Assembly (NCBI GenBank): GCA_024280115.1
Contig: JAJRQT010000019.1
Span: 1-50,596, forward strand
Reading direction: 5' to 3'
Length of the DNA stretch: 50,596 nucleotides
Source: Bacteroidota bacterium
Lineage (GTDB): Bacteria > Bacteroidota > Bacteroidia > Cytophagales > Cyclobacteriaceae
The position numbers were made by a program, and so were the translations under genes. The notes beneath the pieces were generated by a model. The model had not been told where the DNA came from. It saw only the letters and a program-made list of their open reading frames with translations, and ran no database searches. Of this stretch, positions 1 to 7,735 are shown one piece after another (the stretch's first letter is position 1; every line of letters starts with the position of its first letter).

Positions 1-51
1 AAGTTCTAAACCAAATTTTGATAGTGTTTTACCAATCAACTTTTTCATCAT
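1..51 (-). CDS. partial CDS, 5' end only (possibly a SAM-dependent methyltransferase)
   Basis: Only the first 17 codons are present, running off the left edge. The minus strand reads ATG ATG AAA AAG TTG ATT GGT, giving MMKKLIGKTLSKFGLEL. A good Shine-Dalgarno sequence (GGAG) lies 5-6 nt upstream of the start at 51, unusual in this window and the main support for a real start. A short basic N-terminus of the type KKLI-KFG is common in FkbM-type and related methyltransferases of glycan clusters, but 17 residues cannot establish a family. The function is therefore unassigned. Confidence 0.5.
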   Translation of the reverse strand, partial: MMKKLIGKTLSKFGLEL

Positions 52-232
52 CTATTCTCCTTTGTTTTATTCACCATCATAAAGTAGATGTTACTATAAA
101 TTCATAAACGGATATTGAGTGTTGAATATAGTTCATGGGTTTTTGTGTTCCAAAAGGGTTGTGCTCCATTCAGCCATTACGCAATATTAAAATGTGAAAA
201 AGGAGGTAATTGTGGATCAAAAAATTGGATTT

Positions 233-2791
233 TTACAATTTAAACTGGAAGCTGATTTTGAGGACAAATTTTTGTGCATCCGGTTTGTCGCGATAGGTGA
301 GTCTGTGGACCCCATCGATCCGGACAACCTTGAAAATGTTTTCGATTCCATAACCAACCTCTACATAAGGGACCCCTTTATCCAGATGATTAAATCCCGG
401 CGTTGGATTACCTTCCGCGTCAACCGGAGAAATGATATCTATGTTCTCTTGCCTTAGCGAACCATATAAGATATTGGCAGTTGCCAAAAGCCTCCATTTC
501 AGACTTCTTATCAATGGTATTTTATTCATTAATAATCCCTGAAAGAAGTGCTGGTAGTGGAAGGAAGCATATTGATCAGAAACAAATTCGAAATAATTCA
601 TGGTATTAAATGCTCCATTGGTATAAAATATCGATTCATTACCAATATGATTTTCCAACAACAGATATGGTACCTGACCAATTATATACCCACCTCTCAA
701 TTTATACATTGATTCACCAAGACCTCCCAATCTTAACTTGTGCTTAAATTCCAGTTGTATTTTATGAAATTCAAAATCACCATTCAAAACATCTTTAAAA
801 CCATAAGTGTAGTCAAATTGAATAATTGGCGCTCTTCGTGTGCCCAGGCTAATGCGGTCATTGCCATCCTGTAAAAACATCTCATCTCTTGCCCATCTCG
901 TAGTAAATTTAATTGTAGGCGAAGAAATATCGCTCTTTAATATTAAATCAGCTGCTCCAGGGTTTTCATAATAATAAAATGGATATTGGGGATCGTAGTA
1001 TTCATGTCTCAAGGTCAACCTGTGCATCAGGCCTTTTGTAGGCTCGGATTGTATGCTAAAGCTATTATCTGATAAATAATAGGGCCTTCTAAAAGTTTGC
1101 CATCTTGTTGCGGCATAGAAAAGATAATTATTTTCGATCAGATCATCGGAGCGTAAACCGACTTGCTCCAGGTCATAGGAGCTATGGATTTTGAATTCCG
1201 TCCATGGTTTTCTTTTGATAATATAACTGCCTGTAAATCCGTATTTCCAATTATTATCCATTGTACCGTATCCGGCATAGCCCTTGAGGGTGATTTTTCT
1301 ATGAAAATATTCATTGGTTTTCATACCTAGCCGAAAGGCATGACCTTCAAAATTGTTATATGCATACGAGTACAAATATGGACCTATATCAACCTTTCCT
1401 CTTCTCCAGTAACCGGTCGTACCCAACTTAATAAGATCCACATATGTTTTCACACGAGGTATTTCAACAAGGGTATCTATTACCTGGTAAGTTTTTAATT
1501 GTTGTTCTGTAAGGCTTTGTGGCCTGACGGATTCCCAATATTTGGGTTCAAAATGACTAAAATCTTCAGCAACAATTACCTCGTTAGAATAGAATTTTTT
1601 ATCCTTTAGGTCATTGATTTTCCAGTTGGTGTTGGTGTTATTAACCTTGAATAAAAAGCTGACTGTATTTTTACCCAGGTCATTTACATCTACGACAAGG
1701 TTGGTTTTGGAAGGAAGCCATGAACCGACTTCAGTTTTTTCTAATTCCTGCTGAATCGCAATTTTTTCAATAAAGTTCAGATTGGTGGCTTTATCAATAT
1801 AAAAATCAACCTTTTTTAAAGCATAAGTATCTGTAGTGATCCACATTTTTCCATTAAAGGCCGGGTCCTGTTTTCTGTTTGGGAAAACTGATAATTCAAA
1901 ACACTGGTGATTTCCTACAATTAAAGTATCCAATATCTCATAATCATAATATATTTTCCAACTATCGGAAATCGGTGATATAAATTCTTTTTCTAAAAAT
2001 CTCAGCCAATTCTGGTAGAAGTTGTAATCCTGGTAAGCGGTGCCAACAAGCTGAGAAACCATGCTACCGTCTTCAACCGCAACCCCGGATACTTTTGACT
2101 TTTGAACTTCTTCTCTCCTGGCAAAAGGATCGTTTTTTACATAGTACTTTGAAATTGATTCCGAAAGAAAAATCGGGAGAATGGCATTGCCCTTTTTATT
2201 TTTTTCAAGCGAAGTGCTGTCTATTCCCTCAAAAATTTTGCTGACCATTTTTCGTTTGCTCAATCTTGTTGAGATATTGTCTATATCAAATTCGATGCGG
2301 TTGTAACTTTGATACTCATAGGCTGACAGTGATCTTTTATCATGAAGTTTTTTATTTTTAACGGCTTTTCTAATAATTACCCAGGCGGGATTTTCGCCAC
2401 TTAAAACCACCACCTCATCCAATTTGACCAATTGATTTTTTAAGGCGATGACTATACGCTGCTTTTCATTAGGCCGGATTGGAATTAACTGTTCAACATA
2501 ACCAACAAACGAGATGACAAGAGAATCATAGTCTTCAATTGTTTTTAAACTGAAATTTCCTAACGAATCTGTAGTGGTACCTGTTGAAGTTCCTTTAAAA
2601 TAAATATTTACATATGGAATAGGATGGCCATTGGCGTCATCAAACACCTGCCCATTTATTTCTGTATTATCCTGTGCTACTGATGGCTTAATGACAATAA
2701 AAAATAAAGCTGATATCAAAGCAATGGTTTGATACAATCTTCCTGATCGTTTGATATGTGTGTTGTATATTGACAAAATAAAATTTAACAA
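233..2791 (-). CDS. DUF5686 / carboxypeptidase-like regulatory domain outer-membrane protein
   Basis: This 852-aa protein has a hydrophobic N-terminal signal (about residues 20-40, ending PSVAQ) and a CarboxypepD_reg-like domain (about 42-125, GQVFDDANGHPIPYVNIYFKG). The rest is a long DUF5686 region rich in alternating aromatic strands, ending ISFQFKL, as expected for an outer-membrane beta-barrel. The biochemical role of the family is unknown; members sit in the outer membrane of Bacteroidota. No ATG is available near the N-terminus, so a TTG start at 2791 is assumed; TTG codons at 2776 and 2737 are alternatives. It is separated by 231 nt from the upstream surface operon, with a possible promoter box at 2889-2896, so it is probably transcribed alone. 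Confidence 0.85.
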   Translation of the reverse strand: MLNFILSIYNTHIKRSGRLYQTIALISALFFIVIKPSVAQDNTEINGQVFDDANGHPIPYVNIYFKGTSTGTTTDSLGNFSLKTIEDYDSLVISFVGYVEQLIPIRPNEKQRIVIALKNQLVKLDEVVVLSGENPAWVIIRKAVKNKKLHDKRSLSAYEYQSYNRIEFDIDNISTRLSKRKMVSKIFEGIDSTSLEKNKKGNAILPIFLSESISKYYVKNDPFARREEVQKSKVSGVAVEDGSMVSQLVGTAYQDYNFYQNWLRFLEKEFISPISDSWKIYYDYEILDTLIVGNHQCFELSVFPNRKQDPAFNGKMWITTDTYALKKVDFYIDKATNLNFIEKIAIQQELEKTEVGSWLPSKTNLVVDVNDLGKNTVSFLFKVNNTNTNWKINDLKDKKFYSNEVIVAEDFSHFEPKYWESVRPQSLTEQQLKTYQVIDTLVEIPRVKTYVDLIKLGTTGYWRRGKVDIGPYLYSYAYNNFEGHAFRLGMKTNEYFHRKITLKGYAGYGTMDNNWKYGFTGSYIIKRKPWTEFKIHSSYDLEQVGLRSDDLIENNYLFYAATRWQTFRRPYYLSDNSFSIQSEPTKGLMHRLTLRHEYYDPQYPFYYYENPGAADLILKSDISSPTIKFTTRWARDEMFLQDGNDRISLGTRRAPIIQFDYTYGFKDVLNGDFEFHKIQLEFKHKLRLGGLGESMYKLRGGYIIGQVPYLLLENHIGNESIFYTNGAFNTMNYFEFVSDQYASFHYQHFFQGLLMNKIPLIRSLKWRLLATANILYGSLRQENIDIISPVDAEGNPTPGFNHLDKGVPYVEVGYGIENIFKVVRIDGVHRLTYRDKPDAQKFVLKISFQFKL

Positions 2792-2888
2792 CGTATGAAA
2801 TTCCGAAAGTTCTTTAAGAATCCTAAAACATAAACGGATAATTATTCTAAATAATGATGAAAAATTAGATTTTATCGCAGTTTATAGA

Positions 2889-2896
2889 CAAATATA
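2889..2896 (-). promoter_or_regulatory. possible -7 box (TATATTTG) upstream of the DUF5686 gene
   Basis: The minus strand reads TATATTTG, matching the Bacteroidota TAnnTTTG consensus, about 100 nt before the DUF5686 start. No clear TTG -33 element is present at the usual distance, so support is weak. Confidence 0.3.
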
Positions 2897-3022
2897 TTTA
2901 TAAAATGTTACCGCTTGCGGCAGAAAATATCCTTTCTCTCCAGAAACCTTACCGAGATACTAAAGGTATAAAATTAACTTTGTTGTAAATACTCTGAATA
3001 TATGGAAGCCTATGCTATTTTT

Positions 3023-5440
3023 TTAATTCGAGCTTTCTGAAACAACCTGAAAATATGATTTAGCAGAGTAAGCCTCACCCTGAGAGTTGATCCCTTCAAC
3101 CCGGATTTCATATTTATTGATGTCATCTGAAGTATAAAACTCGATGATCTTTTCCTCATTACCAGTGATCTTTATTTGCGGATTCCAGAAAAGTGTATTT
3201 CTAAAGTCCGGTGCTGTTGAATTCTGATCTTGCCTGGAAGAATATTCCGGAAAATAATACTGTTTTAAAGGCTGAACGCCGTCATATTCCATGACCGTGG
3301 CATTTTTAGGTAAGCTATAACCCCCGAGGTCTCCTTCATAGGTTGTATAATTTACTATTCCTTTACAATCCAAAACACCTTTAAAGTATCGCCTTTTCAT
3401 AGTTTCTATTTTCTGAACCTTTAATGGATCCAGGGCAATTATATCATCTGCATCAAATACAGGGACACCGTCTAAAAGCATCAGTGGATTTTCATCATAA
3501 ATTTCATTCTTTTCCAGATCCAGTACCATGAAATGAAAACCATTTCTATTCTTCCTGACATTTACGCCATACACATATTCTCTCATCACCTCTTCCATTA
3601 CGATGAATCGTGTGAAATCATCTAGATAATACCTGGAGTCAGGCTCATTGTAAAAATTTGAGGAGTCAATCACTGACAGTGAAGGTAATTTTGGTTGGTA
3701 CTTAAAATAAGTATTTTCAATCTGCATATTATGACTCAAATGTTCAATCCAACCTTTCATGCTTTCATCAATATCAAATACGGGAACACTATATTCCGCA
3801 TATTCTTCAGAAAATGGGTTATCTAATCGGATATCATAGATTGTATCTCTCGTATAATCATTCTGAATTACAATCTCATTATTCCCATAAAAGTCTTTTA
3901 CCTCAAAAATTACACTTCCATCGCTCCTGGATTTTGATGCGTAAAATTGTAATTTCTTACCTGGTACGGATAAATAAGTTAAAATAGATTGAGCCGGTTC
4001 ATTCCTGATTTTATTCCATACCTTACCAGTGATGAGTTGTGCCCGATATTCAGGGATGTATTTGATATCGTCAATGGACTCTTTTCCCTGCCAGCTATAT
4101 ATTGAATTTCCATAGGCAATCAATAGGTTATCCAAAGAATGGGCAATATCTGAGTCAGAACCCTCAAAATAAGATCCCGGATTATAAATGCGACCTTTAA
4201 GCATATTATTCAATAGCAGGCCGGCAACAATTTCATGTTGATTGTTATTATAATTACCGTCATAAGCAGCAACGGAAATTGATAGATTCATCAATGCTCC
4301 GGGAATAGCTTCCTTCATTGCTGAAATGTTAACTTTGACTTTCTCCCTTGTATGATATTTCTTTTTGTCCAGTGAGATTGACAATTCATTAATACTGCTT
4401 TTGTATTTAAATATATTTCTTGATATCAATAATTTCCCATTGGAATTGAATAAAGAGATGGTCGATACACCGTCATCAAGTAGAGGTTTTTGAATTTTAA
4501 ATGACGTTCTTTTATTGGAAAGCGTTAAACTACTATTGCCCAATATCTTCCCATTTCCATGGATTATATAAAAAATGGATTCGGAGCCCGCTAAAGCTGA
4601 TTTATCATTACAAAAGATATTTACATGAAAGTTTTGTTCTGATTCAAAAACCCTGAGCGAAACCCCCTTTTCTTTAATTGCGGGGATTTTATGCTTTGTG
4701 ATGATTCCATCTTCATGTATCAATTCAACCTGGTAACTATTGATGATATTGGGTGTAAACTCAAAACTACCCATGCCATTTTTCATCGGTTTAAGGTCTG
4801 TTATCAAAACAGTATCATTTGCAATTAATTTCCCATCAAAATCTATTGGATAACCATTGGCATTTCTTCCCTCAAAAACTATTTTGGTTTTTTCTCCATC
4901 GATGATGATCCCACTTTCCGGGAAAAACTGCAAGCTAATGTCCTCTTGCTTTGGAGCCGGCTTCAAACCTGGCTTTCTGAACGGATTAATTACTGTTAGT
5001 ATAGAATGATAAAATGTTTCAGCTCCATAATTTCGCATCCACCTGGTGTAACTTCTCAAAATATAGTTGCCGGAATTAAGATTAGTTGGAATGAAAACAT
5101 CACCATATCCAACACCATCAATTAATAAAACCTTCACCTGGAGTTTTGGCACATTTTCAGAATCCAATAACTCAAAGTACGCCACCTTACTCAATTGAGA
5201 AGCTTTTAATGCCTTTTTTTCAAGGCAGTAAATTTTAAATTTTATGTGCTCTCCGGCAAGGTAATACTGTTTATCCACTTGCATGTAAACGAGCTCCTGG
5301 TAATTTTCTTTTTGAAATGCTTCAAATTGATCAATCTTATCTGATTTTGGGTCATCAGCTATCGCAGGATAGAAATTAAATATCATCCCAAACAAAAGAA
5401 CTGTATAAAAGTGTTTTATAATTATGGATTTTAAATGCAT
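3023..5440 (-). CDS. MG2-like surface protein with TonB plug-like C-terminus
   Basis: This large secreted protein is the last gene of the surface operon. The longest open frame begins at 5467, but the ATG at 5440 lies directly after the stop of the upstream DUF4249 gene and is followed by a classic signal peptide (MHLKSIIIKHFYTVLLFGMI), so 5440 is chosen (805 aa). The N-terminal part (YMQVDKQYYLAGEHIKFKIY) resembles the MG2 domain of alpha-2-macroglobulin-like proteins. Near the C-terminus, LLDGVPVFDADDIIALDPL and GIVNYTTYEG resemble the plug domain of TonB-dependent receptors, but no barrel follows. Proteins of this build are encoded next to receptor/lipoprotein pairs in Bacteroidota and are uncharacterised. 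A periplasmic or outer-membrane-associated role with the neighbouring receptor is inferred. Confidence 0.75.
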   Translation of the reverse strand: MHLKSIIIKHFYTVLLFGMIFNFYPAIADDPKSDKIDQFEAFQKENYQELVYMQVDKQYYLAGEHIKFKIYCLEKKALKASQLSKVAYFELLDSENVPKLQVKVLLIDGVGYGDVFIPTNLNSGNYILRSYTRWMRNYGAETFYHSILTVINPFRKPGLKPAPKQEDISLQFFPESGIIIDGEKTKIVFEGRNANGYPIDFDGKLIANDTVLITDLKPMKNGMGSFEFTPNIINSYQVELIHEDGIITKHKIPAIKEKGVSLRVFESEQNFHVNIFCNDKSALAGSESIFYIIHGNGKILGNSSLTLSNKRTSFKIQKPLLDDGVSTISLFNSNGKLLISRNIFKYKSSINELSISLDKKKYHTREKVKVNISAMKEAIPGALMNLSISVAAYDGNYNNNQHEIVAGLLLNNMLKGRIYNPGSYFEGSDSDIAHSLDNLLIAYGNSIYSWQGKESIDDIKYIPEYRAQLITGKVWNKIRNEPAQSILTYLSVPGKKLQFYASKSRSDGSVIFEVKDFYGNNEIVIQNDYTRDTIYDIRLDNPFSEEYAEYSVPVFDIDESMKGWIEHLSHNMQIENTYFKYQPKLPSLSVIDSSNFYNEPDSRYYLDDFTRFIVMEEVMREYVYGVNVRKNRNGFHFMVLDLEKNEIYDENPLMLLDGVPVFDADDIIALDPLKVQKIETMKRRYFKGVLDCKGIVNYTTYEGDLGGYSLPKNATVMEYDGVQPLKQYYFPEYSSRQDQNSTAPDFRNTLFWNPQIKITGNEEKIIEFYTSDDINKYEIRVEGINSQGEAYSAKSYFQVVSESSN

Positions 5441-5441
5441 T

Positions 5442-6587
5442 TTATTCCCAAAAATCAGGTTCAACATTTGTTCCGTCTAATGTGCAATCAATGCAATATC
5501 TACTGGAAAATCGAATTACCGGGGGTGGAGGCAAAGGCTGCAACTCTATCAGCCACCAACCTTGCTCCACCATTTCTTCTACTCGGTCAGGAGAAACTAG
5601 AGAATCTTCACAAAACGGATAGTAATTTGGGAAAATAGTTGATGGTAAATCGCCTCTTCTGATAAAAATTCGATCTTCTTGTACAGATGATGCGTCAAAA
5701 TAGCCCAATACAATCTCTTTTTCATCGCTTACGTTATAAACATTGCCTTTAATTATAGTCGGCTGAGGGTCAAAAAGTGTCCCAAGGTTTTCAGTAATTT
5801 TTTGCAACTCCTTCCAGTAATTATAAGATTCTTCGCTCAATGCATATTGCTTTACATTTATACTGTATTTCGATATTAGCCTATCCGTATTTGTGTCCAC
5901 ATATAAAAGGGGATAATCAGCAACAATATCTTTCATTAAATTTTTAGAATTGAAAAACTTAATAGAGGTAGATTTGCCGGATTTCCAGCAGGTATTAATT
6001 TGTTCTTCCCGTGGTTTTATTTTTCCTTCATCGCAATATATATTGGAATTATATGGTGTTCTAAATTTCCATGTTTCATCCCACTCCCAACGATAATACC
6101 ATGTGCCATTTTCCGGATCATGTGTATTGACATATATTTGTACACCAGTTAATCCAACGCTGGATCTTTCCTCATACCTAAAAGTTACACTATCAATTTC
6201 TGGTGTTTCACGCATAGCTACGACCGAAGATTCATATTGATTTCCTGTCTTCGTTTGAATATGAATTTGGTATGATTTTCCTATTTGTGCATTGATATTT
6301 CCGGGGTAAACATATACTCCTTGAACATCTGATTCTACTAAAAAATATTTTTCTGATTCATCCGAAAGGCTTATAGATGCGCCCGATTCAGGAATAAATG
6401 CAGAGGTGTCAACTGGTGTTGATCTGGAAAGTTTTACCTCGAATGGTTCTTCTCCATCAGATAGAAATGCATCAACAACCAATAAATTTTCATATCCCAA
6501 GGAAGGAGGATCAAATTCCTTAACACAATTGCTTAAGAGCAAAACCAGAATGAATAGATTTAATATATTTATGAATTTATAATTCAT
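5442..6587 (-). CDS. DUF4249 family lipoprotein (copy 2)
   Basis: A predicted surface or outer-membrane lipoprotein of about 381 aa. The lipobox LLLSNC follows a short hydrophobic signal, so the Cys would be lipidated. The ATG at 6587 is chosen over the TTG at 6596 because it starts 2 nt after the upstream stop. The protein is a close paralogue of the preceding gene: both share ENLLVV, FEVKLSRS, TWYYRW, KELQKITENLGTLFDPQP and a C-terminal CIDCTL-GTNV-PDFW. DUF4249 proteins typically sit beside TonB-dependent receptors, where a SusD-like substrate-capture role has been supposed but not shown. The two copies differ most in the C-terminal quarter. Confidence 0.85.
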   Translation of the reverse strand: MNYKFINILNLFILVLLLSNCVKEFDPPSLGYENLLVVDAFLSDGEEPFEVKLSRSTPVDTSAFIPESGASISLSDESEKYFLVESDVQGVYVYPGNINAQIGKSYQIHIQTKTGNQYESSVVAMRETPEIDSVTFRYEERSSVGLTGVQIYVNTHDPENGTWYYRWEWDETWKFRTPYNSNIYCDEGKIKPREEQINTCWKSGKSTSIKFFNSKNLMKDIVADYPLLYVDTNTDRLISKYSINVKQYALSEESYNYWKELQKITENLGTLFDPQPTIIKGNVYNVSDEKEIVLGYFDASSVQEDRIFIRRGDLPSTIFPNYYPFCEDSLVSPDRVEEMVEQGWWLIELQPLPPPPVIRFSSRYCIDCTLDGTNVEPDFWE

Positions 6588-6589
6588 TA

Positions 6590-7735
6590 TTACCAAAAAT
6601 CAGGTTTTACATTTGTTCCTGCCAAAGTGCAATCAATGCATCTCCTGCTAGACATTTGATAATCGAAGCCACCAAAATCATTCAGGATCTCACTTGCCAG
6701 AAAATATCCTGTTTGCAGCATATCTGGGATATTGTTAAATGATACAAGAGAGTCCATACAATCGGAATAATAATTTGGAAACCTGGTTTTGGGTAAATCG
6801 GAAGGCTTTATAAAAATTCTTTTTTCTTTGACAGTTGATGCATCAAAATACCCCAGAACAACTTCTTTATCGTCATTTACATTGAAGATATTACCTATTA
6901 CAATGGAAGGTTGCGGGTCGAAAAGAGTGCCCAGGTTTTCAGTGATTTTCTGAAGCTCTTTCATGTAATTGTAAGATGCTTCGCTCAATGCATATTGTCT
7001 GACAATTATGCTATACTTAGAATTTAATCTATCTGTATTTGTAGCAACAAACCTAAGAGGATAATCGCTTATTATATCTTTGCTAAGGTTTCTAGAAGTC
7101 GCAATTTCAATAGATGTTGACCTGGTGTTCTTCCAGCATAAATTAATGTTATCAGTTCTTAGTAAAATCTGGCCATTCTCATATTTATGAAACGATGGAT
7201 AAGGTGTTATAAACTGCCATGTTTCATGCCAGTCCCATCTATAATACCAGGTACTGTTCGATTCATCTCTTGTATTTACAAAAATCTGTACTCCATTTAC
7301 CCCTGCAGAAGGCCTTTCTTCATATTCGAACCTCACATCCTCAATATCCGGAGTAGCCCGCATGGTTACCATTGACGATTTGTACTGATTACCATTTCGA
7401 GTCATAATTTGAAGTTGATACGATTTCCCAACCTGGGCATTGATTGTCCCTTCGTAGAAATAGATCCCAGGTTGTTGAGTTTCCTGAAGTTGGAATTCTT
7501 CACCAGTATCATCATTCAGACTAATGCTTGCTCCGGATTCCGGAGAAAATGCCACGGTATCTATAGGCACGGATCTTGACAGCTTTACTTCAAATTGTTC
7601 ATCAGTATCTGATAATAATGCCTCCACTACCAGCAGGTTTTCATATCCTTGCGAAGGAGGTACAAATTCCTGAATACAGTTGCTGAAGACCAAAACAAGG
7701 TAAAACAGATTCAATATAGATTTTGAAAATTTCAT
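6590..7735 (-). CDS. DUF4249 family lipoprotein (copy 1)
   Basis: A predicted lipoprotein of 381 aa with signal and lipobox (LVLVFSNC) and the DUF4249 core. Its ATG overlaps the stop codon of the TonB-dependent receptor (TAATG), indicating translational coupling and a shared operon. It is the first of two tandem paralogues; the second starts 2 nt downstream. By context it is the outer-membrane partner of the receptor. The substrate cannot be told from sequence. Confidence 0.88.
   Translation of the reverse strand: MKFSKSILNLFYLVLVFSNCIQEFVPPSQGYENLLVVEALLSDTDEQFEVKLSRSVPIDTVAFSPESGASISLNDDTGEEFQLQETQQPGIYFYEGTINAQVGKSYQLQIMTRNGNQYKSSMVTMRATPDIEDVRFEYEERPSAGVNGVQIFVNTRDESNSTWYYRWDWHETWQFITPYPSFHKYENGQILLRTDNINLCWKNTRSTSIEIATSRNLSKDIISDYPLRFVATNTDRLNSKYSIIVRQYALSEASYNYMKELQKITENLGTLFDPQPSIVIGNIFNVNDDKEVVLGYFDASTVKEKRIFIKPSDLPKTRFPNYYSDCMDSLVSFNNIPDMLQTGYFLASEILNDFGGFDYQMSSRRCIDCTLAGTNVKPDFW

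Noticed and set aside
194..457. An 87-codon plus-strand frame with a perfect AAGGAGGT before a GTG
   Set aside because: It lies almost wholly antisense to the 3' end of the DUF5686 gene, codon-aligned with it, and shows no recognisable family. The Shine-Dalgarno match is probably chance.
2911..2920. Small GC-rich palindrome CCGCTTGCGG upstream of the DUF5686 gene
   Set aside because: The stem is only 4 bp, with no T tract and no clear placement relative to a promoter.
2971..2990. TAACTTTG on the plus strand resembling a -7 box
   Set aside because: No plus-strand gene follows; only minus-strand genes are present.
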